From the NCBI RefSeq assembly GCF_031202265.1, contig NZ_CP100604.1, positions 248,001 through 312,000 of the forward strand: a stretch of DNA of 64,000 bases, given 5' to 3'. The notes under the pieces were generated by a model. It worked only from the letters and a program-made list of their open reading frames with translations. It searched no databases and had not been told where the DNA came from. The position numbers were made by a program, and so were the translations under genes. Positions 44,323-54,288 of the stretch are shown in pieces (position 1 is the first letter of the stretch; the number at the start of each line of letters is the position of its first letter). This DNA is from Bradyrhizobium sp. Ash2021 (lineage in GTDB: Bacteria > Pseudomonadota > Alphaproteobacteria > Rhizobiales > Xanthobacteraceae).

Positions 44323-45621
44323 TCACGCGTCCGCGTGCAGCACCCGGCCACGGGTTTCCGGCAGCGCGAAGGCGGCGAGGAAGAACACGCTGTAGGCCGC
44401 GACGGCAAAGATCGCGATCGCGTTGGCCAGCGTCGTCGAGGTCGAGAGCCAGCCGACCAGGAACGGAAACAGCGCGCCGATGCCACGGCCGAAATTGTAG
44501 CAAAAGCCCTGGCCCGAGCCGCGCAGCCGGGTCGGATAGAGTTCGGTGAGGAACGCGCCGACGCCGGAGAAATAGCCGGACGCGAAGAAGCCGAGCGGGA
44601 AGCCCAGCACCCACAGCAACTCGTTGCTCAGCGGCAGTTGGGTATAGAGCAGCACGACCGCGATGGCGCCGAGCGAGAACGTCAGGAACAGATTGCGCCG
44701 GCCGATGCGGTCGGCAAGCCAGGCGCCGACGAGATAGCCGATGAACGAACCGATGATTAGCGCCGAGAGATAGCCGGTGGAGCTCACGATCGAAAGTTTG
44801 CGCTCGGTGGTGAGAAACCGCGGCACCCAGAAGGTCACGGCGTAATAGCCGCCCTGGCAGCCCGTCGCCATCAGCGACGCCAGAATCGTGGTCTTCAGGA
44901 TCGGGCCGTTGAAAATCTCCCATATCGCGGGACGGTCGCCCTCTGCGGCCTGCTTGACGCGGGTCGCTGCGGCGATCTCGGGCTCGGTGACATAACGCCG
45001 GAGATAAAACACCAGCAGCGCCGGCAGCGCGCCGATCACGAACATCCAGCGCCACGCACTCTCGGCCGGCAGATAGGAGAACAGAACCGCCTGCGCCAGC
45101 ACCGCAAGGCCCCAGCCGACCGCCCAGCCGGATTGCACCGAGCCCACCGCGCGTCCGCGGTATTGCGGACGGATCGCTTCGCCCATCAGCACCGCACCCG
45201 CGGCCCACTCACCGCCAAAGCCCAAGCCCAGCAGCGCCCGCGCGATCAGAAGCTGATCGAAATTCTGCACCACGGCGCAGACCAGCGAGAAGAACGAGAA
45301 CCACAGGATCGTAAGCTGCAGCGTCTTCACCCGGCCGATGCGGTCGGCGAGATAGCCGCCGAGCCAGCCGCCGACGGCGGAAGCCAGCAGCGTCACCGTG
45401 CCGGCGAGACCCGCGGTGCCGGGATCGACTTTCCACAGCGCGATGATGGTGCCGATCACCAGCGGATAGATCATGAAATCCATGCCGTCGAGCGCCCAGC
45501 CCGAGGCGCAGGCCCAGAACGTCCGCCGCTCCGGCAGGTTCATGTCGCGGTAGAAGGCGAGAAGGCTGGTGTCTTCGATCGGGGCGACTTCGATCGCGCC
45601 CGAAGGTTCGGCTGTGGTCAT
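44323..45621 (-). CDS. MFS transporter (sugar/aromatic-acid:proton symporter type)
   Basis: A 432-residue protein with twelve hydrophobic segments. The first cytoplasmic-loop motif is GGWLGGYLADRIGRVKTLQ, and the second-half counterpart YLVGAWLADRIGRRN is also present, as in major-facilitator proton symporters. The N-terminal PERRTFWACASGWALDGMDFMIYPLV matches the metabolite:H+ symporter group. The substrate cannot be told. Between it and the SDR is a GC-rich hairpin (CCCTCTCCCAAAAGGGG). Confidence 0.87.
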   Translation of the reverse strand: MTTAEPSGAIEVAPIEDTSLLAFYRDMNLPERRTFWACASGWALDGMDFMIYPLVIGTIIALWKVDPGTAGLAGTVTLLASAVGGWLGGYLADRIGRVKTLQLTILWFSFFSLVCAVVQNFDQLLIARALLGLGFGGEWAAGAVLMGEAIRPQYRGRAVGSVQSGWAVGWGLAVLAQAVLFSYLPAESAWRWMFVIGALPALLVFYLRRYVTEPEIAAATRVKQAAEGDRPAIWEIFNGPILKTTILASLMATGCQGGYYAVTFWVPRFLTTERKLSIVSSTGYLSALIIGSFIGYLVGAWLADRIGRRNLFLTFSLGAIAVVLLYTQLPLSNELLWVLGFPLGFFASGYFSGVGAFLTELYPTRLRGSGQGFCYNFGRGIGALFPFLVGWLSTSTTLANAIAIFAVAAYSVFFLAAFALPETRGRVLHADA

Positions 45622-45718
45622 GATGTTTCCCCCGGAGAACTTTTAGCCGGCTTTGCTCTCACCCCCGCCGCCGGTTTGAGCGGGGCAGCGCAAATCTACG
45701 CCGATCCCCCCGACCGGT

Positions 45719-47470
45719 CTATTGTCCCGCGGCCTCCGACCCGCGGGTCCGGGGATCGGGCGCGCCGAGCAACCCGTTCGGCATCACGGCGATCGAATTG
45801 GCCGAGGTCTGGCCCAGCGGTTCGATCACCTGATGGCCTTCTGCCTTCAACTCATCGAGCACGTCCGCGGGGAACCCATGCTCGACCCGGACGACATCCG
45901 GCATCCATTGATGGTGCACGCGAGGCGCCGCTACCGCCGCGGCGACGTCCATCTTGTAATCCAGCACATCGACGACGATCTGCAGCACCGCCGAGATGAT
46001 GCGGCTGCCGCCCGGCGTGCCCGTCACCAGCACCGGCTTGCCGTCCTTCAGCACGATGGTCGGCGACATCGAGGACAGCGGCCGCTTTCCCGGACCAGGC
46101 AGATTGGCCTCGAACCCGACCAGGCCGAAAGCGTTGGAGGCGCCGGGCGCCGCGGTGAAATCGTCGAGCTCATTGTTGAGCAGCACGCCGGTGCCGTCGG
46201 CGACGAGGCCGACGCCATAGGGGAAGTTCAGCGTATAGGTGTTGCTGACCGCGTTGCCTCTGGAGTCGACGACGGAATAATGCGTGGTGTTGCTGCCCTC
46301 GTGCGGCGGCGCGGCGGCAATCTTGTCGGTCCATGGCGTCGCGCGTGCGGGATCGATGCTGGCGCGCTGTTTGGCTGCGTAATCCTTGGCAAGCAGGATG
46401 TCGGTCGGCGCGTTGACGAAGGCGGGATCGCCGAGATAGCGCGCGCGGTCGGCATAGGCGCGTTTCATCGCCTCGATCATCAGATGCAGCGAAGGCGCGG
46501 AGCCCTGCTTGATGTCGGCAATTGGAAACCCTTCGAGGATATTCAGCGATTCCAGCAGTACGGTGCCGCCGGACGACGGCAGCGGCATCGACACGATGCC
46601 ATAGCCGCGATAGCTGCCGCGCACCGGCGCGCGGATCACGGCCTGGTACGATTTGAGATCGTCCAGCGTCATGATGCCGCCGGCGTCCTTGACCGACTTC
46701 ACGAGTTTCTCGGCGACCGGCCCCTCGTAAAACCCGCGCGGGCCCTGCTCGGCAATCGCGGTAAGCGTCGCCGCCAGATCGTTCTGGATCAGCCTGTCGC
46801 CATCGTGCAGCGGACTGCCGTCGACATGGGAAAAGGTCTTGGCCGAGTTCGGCCAGCGCGCCATGCGGCGATACAGGTCCGGCAAGGTGTCGGCGGTGTC
46901 ATCGGCGACCACAAAGCCGTCGCGCGCGAGATCGATCGCGGGCTTGACGATCTGGGCCAGCGTGAAATGGCCGGAGCCGTATTTTTCCAGCGCCAGCGCC
47001 AGTCCGGCAACCGTGCCGGGCACGCCGATGCCGAGCGCGGAATTGCGCGACTTGTCGGTGTCGGGTTTGCCGTCTGTCCCTAAGAAAATATCCGACGTGG
47101 TCGCCGCCGGTGCGGTCTCGCGATAATCGATCGCGACGTCCTCGTTGCGTTCGGCCGAGTGGATCACCATGAAGCCGCCGCCGCCGATATTTCCGGCGCG
47201 CGGATAACTCACCGCCATCGCAAAGCCGGTGGCGACCGCGGCATCGACGGCATTGCCGCCCTGCCGCAGAATGTCGGCGCCGATTTGCGCACCGAGTTTC
47301 TCCTGCGCCACCACCATGCCGAACTCGGCGGGAACGGCATGAATGGATTCCAGCGGCGCGGGCGCGTAGAAATCGCGGCGGCGTTCCTGCGCGTCGGCAA
47401 TCGGCCAACTCGCGAACAGCAATGCGGCGACCAGGATTATTTTACGCCATCGGGCTGCAAGAAAGTTCAT
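45719..47470 (-). CDS. ggt: Gamma-glutamyltransferase
   Basis: A periplasmic enzyme that cleaves glutathione and transfers gamma-glutamyl groups. It is about 583 residues, with a signal peptide (IILVAALLFASWPIADAQ). The autoprocessing site is NTTHYSVVDSRGNAV, the first threonine of TTHY being the new N-terminus of the small subunit. Other motifs such as YRETAPAAT and PLPSSGG are present. ATG at 47470 is used; one codon upstream is an alternative. It is divergent from an MFS gene. Confidence 0.95.
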   Translation of the reverse strand: MNFLAARWRKIILVAALLFASWPIADAQERRRDFYAPAPLESIHAVPAEFGMVVAQEKLGAQIGADILRQGGNAVDAAVATGFAMAVSYPRAGNIGGGGFMVIHSAERNEDVAIDYRETAPAATTSDIFLGTDGKPDTDKSRNSALGIGVPGTVAGLALALEKYGSGHFTLAQIVKPAIDLARDGFVVADDTADTLPDLYRRMARWPNSAKTFSHVDGSPLHDGDRLIQNDLAATLTAIAEQGPRGFYEGPVAEKLVKSVKDAGGIMTLDDLKSYQAVIRAPVRGSYRGYGIVSMPLPSSGGTVLLESLNILEGFPIADIKQGSAPSLHLMIEAMKRAYADRARYLGDPAFVNAPTDILLAKDYAAKQRASIDPARATPWTDKIAAAPPHEGSNTTHYSVVDSRGNAVSNTYTLNFPYGVGLVADGTGVLLNNELDDFTAAPGASNAFGLVGFEANLPGPGKRPLSSMSPTIVLKDGKPVLVTGTPGGSRIISAVLQIVVDVLDYKMDVAAAVAAPRVHHQWMPDVVRVEHGFPADVLDELKAEGHQVIEPLGQTSANSIAVMPNGLLGAPDPRTRGSEAAGQ

Positions 47471-47599
47471 CAAAAATCCGCCGCAGTTGAAGCCGGAGTG
47501 GCGCTACGCAACGACGGCAAATGCCGTCGACGGATGCTATATGGGTTCCATCGCGACAGGCAAAACGCCTTCTCGTGACCTCAAAAGGATATTTCTGGT

Positions 47600-49003
47600 A
47601 TGGCGGTGATGGCTTCGGAGGCAATTCATGCGGATATTCCGCAACAATATCCGCGCCGCGCCGCCGTCATCAGCTGGATCTTCTTCGATTGGGCCGCGCA
47701 GCCCTATTTCACGCTGATCACGACCTTTATATTTGCGCCTTATTTCACCAGCTTCGTAGCGCCGGACCCGGCGAGCGGACAGGCATTGTGGGGATTTGCC
47801 ACCGCGGCCGCGGGCCTCGCGATTGCGCTGCTGTCGCCGGTGCTGGGTGCGATTGCCGATGCCAGCGGCCGCCGCAAACCGTGGATCGCGGGATTCGGCG
47901 CGCTGCTGGTGATCGGCTCCTGCCTGATGTGGATCGGCAAGCCCGGCGATCCCGGCATCATTCCAGCGCTGCTGCTGGCCTATTCGATCGCAAGCGTCGG
48001 CGCCGAATTCGCCACCGTGTTCAACAACGCGATGATGCCGACGCTGGTGCCGCCGAACCAGATCGGCCGGCTGTCCGGCACCGGCTGGGCCACCGGCTAT
48101 GTCGGCGGCATTATCAGCCTGATCCTGGTGCTCGGTTTCCTCGCCGCCAGCCCGGAAACCGGGCGAACATTGTTTGGATTTGCGCCGCTGTTCGGCCTCG
48201 ACCCCGTCACGCATCAGGGCGATCGCATCACGGGTCCCTTGACCGGGATCTGGTTCATCATCTTCGTGCTGCCGATGTTTTTGCTGACGCCGGACTATCC
48301 CGCAAAACATCCGACACGCGAGGCGCTGCGCGAAGGACTGATCGAGCTGAAGCAAACGCTCGGCGAACTGCCGCAGCGAAAATCGATGGCGATGTTCCTG
48401 CTCGCCAACATGATCTATACCGACGGGCTGGTGTCGCTGTTCGCGTTCGGCGGCATCTACGCCGCGGGCACCTTCGGCTGGTACACGATCCAGATCGGCA
48501 CGTTCGGAATTATTCTCGCGATCGCCGGCACTTTGGGCGCGTGGCTCGGCGGCAAGCTCGACGACAGGCTCGGGCCGAAACGGGTCATCGCCGGCAGCAT
48601 GCTGATCCTGTTGCTGTCGATCGCTGCCATTCTGCTGGTCGACAAGGATTCGATTCTGTTCGTGAAGGTCGCCGCGCCGCAGCCGGGTAGCGCGCTGTTT
48701 TCCGGCGCCGCCGAGCGCGCCTATCTCGTGCTCGGATGCCTGATCGGCGCCGCCGGCGGCCCGCTGCAGGCCGCGTCGCGCACGTTGCTCATTCGCCTCG
48801 CGCCAAAAGATCGCATCGCGCAATATTTCGGGCTGTTCGCGCTGACCGGAAAGGTCACCTCGTTCATCGGCCCGCTGCTGATCGGCCTGATCACGGAGGT
48901 CACCGCGAGCCAGAAAGCGGGCATGGCGGTGCTGGTGGTGTTTTTCGTGGCGGGGCTGGCGTTGCTGGCGAGGGTAACAGTGCCTCGTAGTCCGTCACCC
49001 TGA
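47600..49003 (+). CDS. UMF1/ATG22-like MFS transporter
   Basis: A 467-residue protein with twelve hydrophobic segments and the UMF1-family start region SWIFFDWAAQPYFTLITTFIFAPYF, followed by LSPVLGAIADASGRRKPWI. ATG22-type members export amino acids from the vacuole in yeast; bacterial roles are not known. The stop codon TGA (49001-49003) falls within the target duplication of the adjacent IS1182 element. The C-terminus looks complete in length, but the IS lies directly after it and may affect transcript ending. Confidence 0.88.
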   Translation: MAVMASEAIHADIPQQYPRRAAVISWIFFDWAAQPYFTLITTFIFAPYFTSFVAPDPASGQALWGFATAAAGLAIALLSPVLGAIADASGRRKPWIAGFGALLVIGSCLMWIGKPGDPGIIPALLLAYSIASVGAEFATVFNNAMMPTLVPPNQIGRLSGTGWATGYVGGIISLILVLGFLAASPETGRTLFGFAPLFGLDPVTHQGDRITGPLTGIWFIIFVLPMFLLTPDYPAKHPTREALREGLIELKQTLGELPQRKSMAMFLLANMIYTDGLVSLFAFGGIYAAGTFGWYTIQIGTFGIILAIAGTLGAWLGGKLDDRLGPKRVIAGSMLILLLSIAAILLVDKDSILFVKVAAPQPGSALFSGAAERAYLVLGCLIGAAGGPLQAASRTLLIRLAPKDRIAQYFGLFALTGKVTSFIGPLLIGLITEVTASQKAGMAVLVVFFVAGLALLARVTVPRSPSP

Positions 49004-49004
49004 G

Positions 49005-50559
49005 AGGCTGAGAATGTATCCTGCGGGGAGCCGTTGGTAAGCATCTTCGGGTCCGCCGGCTCGGCTGGTTCGAGCCGGCGGCTCGATTGTGAGTTGATTG
49101 GGAGTGCGGCTTTTCTGCCCTTTGTCTCCCGTTGTTATGCCGGAACCTGGGCTGCGGCACGTAATCTGAAGCTGCACATCATGTTGTGGGCCAGCGCGAA
49201 CCAGAGCAGGACCGTGCGTGCCTTGTCTTTGCCGCGGACCGTGATCTGCTGGAGCCCCATGCGCCGGGCATAGGCATTGATGCACTCGTGCTCAGCTCTG
49301 CGTCGATAGATGTTTTTGCCGAGATCGCTCCCCATGCGCTTGCGCCAATCGGCCACCGCTACACTGTCGCCCGGCTTCGGCGCATACGGATCGGTGCCGT
49401 GCTTGGTATGCCCAGGCGGACACCACAACGTCGTACCGGTTGCATGCGTCCACTCGATATCGTCGTTTTTGGTGAACCCGCCGTCGACCAGATAGTCGGA
49501 AGGCCTGCAGTCGCGGGCGCGCAAGCCCTCGATTGCCGGGCGCGCCAAGCCGCGATCCGAGCCGCTGGTGTCGATATCGACAGCGACAATCAGCTGGCTG
49601 GTCGGCTCAGCCACAATTTGCATGTTGTAGGCGGGACGGAAGCCGCCATCGGCCATCTTCATCACCCGGGCCTCGGCGTCCGTCGTCGAAGCCCGCGGCT
49701 CCTTCTGCTTGGCCACTTCCTGCTTGTTGGTATTCTTCCGGCGGGCCCGTTCGGCCTCCAGCTCCTGCATGCGCTCCTGAGCCGCCACGATGCGGGCCTC
49801 GCGTTCGCGCGCCGCCCGTTCTTGCGCCGCGCGCCGCACCTTGTCGCCTGAGCCGGGGTCAGCTTCGAGTTCGGCGCGCAGCCGAGCCACCCGTGCCTGC
49901 GCCGCCGTCCGCAGTTCCTCCAGCCGTTTGCGCCGGCGGAACGAGCCCGTTCCGGTAGATGCGCGCACCCGCAATCCGTCCTGCGCCAGGATATCCAGCG
50001 ACACCAATCCGGCTTCCACCAGCGAGGCGACACCGCGCGCCAGCAGCTGATCCAGGACCGCCCGATGCGCGATCCGGAAGTCGGACAGGCTGTGATAGTT
50101 CATGGAGACGCCGCCGCACAGCCAGCGGTAAACCAGATGATCCCGACACAATTGATCCAGCCGGCGGGCGCTGCCGACGCCATCGACCGTGGCCCATAGC
50201 CAGAGCGCCATCAGCAACTCCGGCGCAGCCGGCGGATGGCCCGGCTGCCCTTCGCGGGCTTTGATCGCTTCGTGGAGCGCCGACAGATCAAGTCCTTGAA
50301 CAAAGGACCAGACCGCCCGTACCGGATGGTCATCCGGTATCAGATCGTCCAGCGACGCCCAATGCGTATCGATCTGGCTGCGCTCCGGAACCCGCAGCCG
50401 CGGCGTACCGCGGCCCTCCGGTTGCGGTCTCTTCTGTTCGGGCAATTCCTCGAACAAACCTTCGTCGGCCATCGCAAGCTCACCGATTCAGCTACCACAT
50501 CGATGGAATCATACAGCGTCAGCCGTTGCAAATGCCTGGAATCAAAACATTCACACGCT
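49005..50559. mobile_element. IS1182-family insertion sequence (ends inferred)
   Basis: Imperfect terminal inverted repeats AGGCTGAGAATGTATC at the left and AGCGTGTGAATGTTTT (right end read inverted) match at 11-12 of 16 positions. CTGAG occurs at both edges (49000-49004 and 50560-50564) as a probable target duplication. The element holds one transposase gene. The exact boundaries are inferred; the family may also leave other duplications. Confidence 0.75.
49135..50472 (-). CDS. IS1182-family transposase
   Basis: A 445-residue DDE transposase. The N-terminal region has [13 protein letters not shown] and the segments [18 protein letters not shown] and [12 protein letters not shown]. The catalytic Asp lies in [16 protein letters not shown], a coiled-coil of about 80 residues follows, then [20 protein letters not shown] and the C-terminal [18 protein letters not shown] with the catalytic Glu. 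The frame is intact, so the element may be active. Confidence 0.94.
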   Translation of the reverse strand: MADEGLFEELPEQKRPQPEGRGTPRLRVPERSQIDTHWASLDDLIPDDHPVRAVWSFVQGLDLSALHEAIKAREGQPGHPPAAPELLMALWLWATVDGVGSARRLDQLCRDHLVYRWLCGGVSMNYHSLSDFRIAHRAVLDQLLARGVASLVEAGLVSLDILAQDGLRVRASTGTGSFRRRKRLEELRTAAQARVARLRAELEADPGSGDKVRRAAQERAAREREARIVAAQERMQELEAERARRKNTNKQEVAKQKEPRASTTDAEARVMKMADGGFRPAYNMQIVAEPTSQLIVAVDIDTSGSDRGLARPAIEGLRARDCRPSDYLVDGGFTKNDDIEWTHATGTTLWCPPGHTKHGTDPYAPKPGDSVAVADWRKRMGSDLGKNIYRRRAEHECINAYARRMGLQQITVRGKDKARTVLLWFALAHNMMCSFRLRAAAQVPA

Positions 50560-50661
50560 CTGAGGTGCGAGCACTTGCGAGCCTCGAAGGGCGACGGACG
50601 GGCAGCGCGCTGCCCATCCTTCGAGGACCGGCGCAAGCGCGCCGAGCACCTCAGGATGACG
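50560..50661. repeat. CTGAGGTGCGAGC-type palindromic repeat, split by the insertion sequence
   Basis: Starting with the right CTGAG copy, GTGCGAGC...GCCTCGAAGGG is inverse to CATCCTTCGAGG...GAGCACCTCAGGATGACG at the right edge. GTCACCCTGAG on the far side of the insertion sequence (48994-49004) completes the left edge of the repeat. Confidence 0.7.
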
Positions 50662-50671
50662 CCGTGGGGGC

Positions 50672-52264
50672 TCAATGCCTGAAATGCCGCACGCCCGTAA
50701 ACACCATGGCGATGCCGTGGTCGTCGGCGGCCTTGATCACTTCATCGTCGCGTACCGAGCCGCCGGGCTGGATCACCGCGGTGGCGCCGGCTTCGATGCA
50801 GGCCAGCATGCCGTCAGCGAAGGGGAAGAATGCGTCGGAGGCGACTACGGAACCCCTGGTCAGGGGTTCGGCGAGTTTTAGCTCGGCCGCTGCATCCAAT
50901 GCCTTGCGCGCGGCGATGCGGGCGGAATCGACCCGGCTCATCTGGCCGGCGCCGATGCCGACGGTGGCAAGATCCTTGGCGTAGATGATCGTGTTCGACT
51001 TGACGTGCTTGGCGACGCGGAACGCGAATTTGAGATCGCGCAGCTCGGCGTCCGACGGCGCGCGTTTGGTCGCGACCTTCAGCGTCATGTCGTCGACTAC
51101 GGCGTTGTCGCGGCTTTGCACCAGCATGCCGCCGGCGACGGTCTTTGCGGTCAGGCCCACCGTGCGCGGGTCGGGCAATCCGCCGGCCAGCAGCAGCCGC
51201 AAGTTCCGGCGGCCGGCGACGATGGCGATGGCTTCTTCGGTCGCATCGGGTGCGATGATCACTTCGGTGAAGATTTCGGTGATGGCGCGCGCGGCATCGG
51301 CATCGAGCGTGCGGTTCAGCGCCACGATGCCGCCATAGGCCGAGGTCGAATCGCAGGCCAGCGCCTTGCGATAGGCCGACAGCAGGTCGCTGCCCTCGGC
51401 GACGCCGCAGGGATTGGCGTGCTTGACGATGACGCAGGCGGCGGTGCGCCTGGCGTCAAACTCGCCGACGCATTCATAGGCCGCATCGGTGTCGTTGATG
51501 TTGTTGTAGGAGAGTTCGCGGCCCTGCAACTGCCGCGCGGTGGCAACGCCCGGCCGTTTGTCCGGCGTCGCATAGAATGCCGCGGTCTGGTGCGGGTTCT
51601 CGCCGTAGCGCAGCGACTGGATCAGCCGGCCGCCGAAGGCGCGGAAATCCGGCGCATCGTTCTTGAGCTCGCGCGCAAACCAGTTCGAGATCGCGGCGTC
51701 ATAGGCGGCAGTGCGGGCATAGGCCTTGGCGGCCAGGCGGCGGCGCAGCCCCAGCGAGGTGGCGCCCTTGTTGGCGGCGAGTTCGTCGAGCACCGCCTGA
51801 TAGTCGCTGGCCTCGACCACGACCGCGACGTCGTCATGATTCTTGGCGGCGGCGCGGATCATCGCCGGCCCGCCGATATCGATATTCTCGATGCAGTCCT
51901 CGTAGCCGGCGCCCTTGTCGACGGTCGCCTCGAACGGGTAGAGGTTGACCACCAGCAAATCGATCGGCGCAATCCCGTGCGCCTTCATCGCATCCGTATG
52001 GTCCTTGTTGTCGCGGATCGCGAGCAGGCCGCCATGCACCTTGGGATGCAGGGTCTTGACCCGGCCATCCATCATTTCGGGAAAACCTGTCAGCTCGGAG
52101 ACATCCCTGACCTTCAGCCCGGCCGCGGCGATCGCCTTCGAGGTGCCGCCGGTGGAGACCAGCTCGACGCCATGGCCCGCCAGCGCCTTTGCAAATTCAA
52201 TCAGCCCGGTCTTGTCGGAAACGGACAATAGAGCCCGGGTCACGCGGCGCGGATGGTCTGTCAT
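50672..52264 (-). CDS. purH: Bifunctional AICAR transformylase/IMP cyclohydrolase
   Basis: PurH catalyses the last two steps of purine synthesis: AICAR to FAICAR, then ring closure to IMP. The 530-residue protein has the N-terminal MGS-like cyclohydrolase region ([25 protein letters not shown]) and the transformylase with [15 protein letters not shown] and [12 protein letters not shown], plus [12 protein letters not shown] at 52264 is the family start; in-frame codons further upstream are spurious. A small hairpin (GGCTGG with CCAGCC) and a tandem-repeat stretch precede it. Confidence 0.96.
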   Translation of the reverse strand: MTDHPRRVTRALLSVSDKTGLIEFAKALAGHGVELVSTGGTSKAIAAAGLKVRDVSELTGFPEMMDGRVKTLHPKVHGGLLAIRDNKDHTDAMKAHGIAPIDLLVVNLYPFEATVDKGAGYEDCIENIDIGGPAMIRAAAKNHDDVAVVVEASDYQAVLDELAANKGATSLGLRRRLAAKAYARTAAYDAAISNWFARELKNDAPDFRAFGGRLIQSLRYGENPHQTAAFYATPDKRPGVATARQLQGRELSYNNINDTDAAYECVGEFDARRTAACVIVKHANPCGVAEGSDLLSAYRKALACDSTSAYGGIVALNRTLDADAARAITEIFTEVIIAPDATEEAIAIVAGRRNLRLLLAGGLPDPRTVGLTAKTVAGGMLVQSRDNAVVDDMTLKVATKRAPSDAELRDLKFAFRVAKHVKSNTIIYAKDLATVGIGAGQMSRVDSARIAARKALDAAAELKLAEPLTRGSVVASDAFFPFADGMLACIEAGATAVIQPGGSVRDDEVIKAADDHGIAMVFTGVRHFRH

Positions 52265-52316
52265 GAAAGGATGTTCCTGGCTGGTAAGCCAGCCGGGTAG
52301 CACGGTTTTGGCGGCC

Positions 52317-52366
52317 AAGAAACCGGCAAGAAACCGGAAAAGGCCAGGAAAAGGCCAGGAAAAGGC
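52317..52366. repeat. Short tandem repeats upstream of purH
   Basis: The unit AAGAAACCGG(C) occurs twice, then AAAAGGCCAGG twice and a partial third copy. The stretch lies between purH and the heparinase stop and is transcribed, if at all, as a pyrimidine-rich sequence on the minus strand. Confidence 0.7.
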
Positions 52367-52417
52367 GATGTGTGGAAATCTTCCTGCCCCCTGAAAAATG
52401 CGGGGCTGGAGAAGGGC

Positions 52418-54172
52418 TTACAGCGGCAATTCCGGCTCGCGGCGGGCGTTGCGCCTTGCTGTCGTTGCCGCCGCCGAGGTGCTCGAGCGCACAAAGCTCC
52501 AGCGGACGGAGGAGGCAGAACGCGAATCCTGCCGGATCACGATCTGGGCGGTGCGACGGGGGCCGTCATTGCCGGCCAGGAAAACGCTGTCTTCCAGATC
52601 GACCTTGTCGTCGAGCGCCTCGAAGGTCCAGACGTCGCGGTTGGGCAGCACCAGCATCACGCCACGCGCATCGCTGAGGCGGCTCGCTTTCACCGAAGGG
52701 TGCAGGTGAAACCGCACCGCGAAGTCGGTCTCGTTGCCCTTGATTCGCGCCCCCGGCGCCGGCGACAAGGTGTCCTCGCCGTCGAGCCGCGTGCCGTCAT
52801 GGGCGGCCATCAGCACCCGGCGATGCACGACGCCAAATCGCGGCAGGTAGCCGTCATGCGACGTGGTCAGGAGATCACCGTTCGCCACCACCTCGCGATA
52901 GCTTTCCACGGTGGCGGGACCGCTGATGATCGGCGAGCCCTGCAGCAGCCGCTTCATCGCCGACTGTTCGACGAACCGGCAGGACGACGTCTCGTGATAG
53001 GTCAGGGTCGAATGCGCCGCCGTGCTGCGCGCAAAGGTGCGCCAATTGTCGCGGCCGGTCGACGGCATCCCGCAATTGATCACGATCCGGCTCGGCCCGG
53101 AGGACAGTTCGAACGCCAGGCAGCCGGCATGGGCGTCCTGGCTGACATTCGGCGGCGGCGGCGGGCCGGTGTCCATGATGACAGTCATCGCGCCGGCATC
53201 GAGGCGCTGAAAGCCGGTATGCGGCATGTGCGCCATCGGCACGCCATGGGTGTCGTCATAGGCGAGCAGGGTCGCCACCAGGTCGGACGGCGCGCTGCTC
53301 ATGCCGTTGAACAGCGCAAAGCTGCCGTCGCCGTGACGGAAGAAGCGCAGCATCGGCATCATGCGGTCGATCGCGTTGAGCAGCGCCGGCGGCGGCGCGA
53401 TATTGCGCGCGGCGAAGGTCTGACGCAGCGGCAGCAGGTCGCTGAGCAGCTCGACCAGCGCGCCGGGATTGCGCGAGATGTGTCCGCCATCGGGAAGGAT
53501 CTGCCGCTGCAGCTCGTCGGAAAGTTTCCGTGTCGCGGTGCGGATATGCCGCGCCTGGTTGGCGAGGCACAGCGAGGCGTAGCACAGCGCGATCAGGACC
53601 TGCAGCCGCGGCACGCCGTCGGCGATATCGAACATCGCAAAGCGCAGATAGCGGATTTCGCGCGCCAGCCCGCGCAGATATTTCCGGTAGAATTTTCCGT
53701 CGGTATCGCCGAGCACCAATGGGGCCTGCGACAACAGCGAGATCACGCGCCGCGCCAGCACGTCGGCGCGGCGTTCGAGCGGCCGGCTGCGTGCCGGATT
53801 AGAAAGCCAGTCGTCGACCAGCGAGCGCGCGTTGGCGCGGGTCAGCGCGGTATCGGCGGCGCGCAGATGCCGCAGCCAGCCGAAGCCGAGCAACGCCACT
53901 TCCCAATCTTCGGAGGGCGGCTCGAGATCGAAGATCGAGCGTCCATGGCAGGTCACGATCTTGCCGGCGAACACGAAGCGGCCGGCATAGATTTCGGCCG
54001 CGCGGGTGGCGTCCGCGGTCCGCAGATCGTGCGGCGCGATGATCAGCCGATCGGTACGGCCCGGCCACAGCCGCGACAGCGCCACCGTGCCGCCGCTGGC
54101 GCGCGCGAGTACGCTCCGCGCAAAGCGGCCTGCGATCAGCGTCGAGATGCGTCTGCGTTGAGCGACCGACAC
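52418..54172 (-). CDS. Heparinase II/III-like protein
   Basis: A 584-residue protein of the heparinase II/III family. The N-terminal helical toroid (residues about 1-300) contains FVFAGKIVTCHGRSIFDLEPPSEDWEV segments, and the C-terminal beta-sheet domain begins near residue 330 with HAGCLAFELSSG and includes STAAHSTLTYHE (conserved His/Tyr positions). No signal peptide is evident, though related alphaproteobacterial proteins are often annotated the same way, and this gene sits between purH and rsmB in many of them. The polysaccharide target is unknown. Confidence 0.85.
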   Translation of the reverse strand: MSVAQRRRISTLIAGRFARSVLARASGGTVALSRLWPGRTDRLIIAPHDLRTADATRAAEIYAGRFVFAGKIVTCHGRSIFDLEPPSEDWEVALLGFGWLRHLRAADTALTRANARSLVDDWLSNPARSRPLERRADVLARRVISLLSQAPLVLGDTDGKFYRKYLRGLAREIRYLRFAMFDIADGVPRLQVLIALCYASLCLANQARHIRTATRKLSDELQRQILPDGGHISRNPGALVELLSDLLPLRQTFAARNIAPPPALLNAIDRMMPMLRFFRHGDGSFALFNGMSSAPSDLVATLLAYDDTHGVPMAHMPHTGFQRLDAGAMTVIMDTGPPPPPNVSQDAHAGCLAFELSSGPSRIVINCGMPSTGRDNWRTFARSTAAHSTLTYHETSSCRFVEQSAMKRLLQGSPIISGPATVESYREVVANGDLLTTSHDGYLPRFGVVHRRVLMAAHDGTRLDGEDTLSPAPGARIKGNETDFAVRFHLHPSVKASRLSDARGVMLVLPNRDVWTFEALDDKVDLEDSVFLAGNDGPRRTAQIVIRQDSRSASSVRWSFVRSSTSAAATTARRNARREPELPL

Positions 54173-54288
54173 GCCTAACCTTGGGGGAGGAGGATCTTGT
54201 GGCGAATCCTTTTAATCCGGAAACGCCGACAAGACACCACCTTGAAACCCCGCGAATCACCTGGGTGTCGCAAAATTCCGGTGTAAAA

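Noticed and set aside
43223..45208. Very long open frame on the minus strand overlapping the SDR and MFS genes
   Set aside because: It is an out-of-frame shadow in high-GC sequence; arginine-rich and without similarity. Only its last 30 codons could be a separate small gene.
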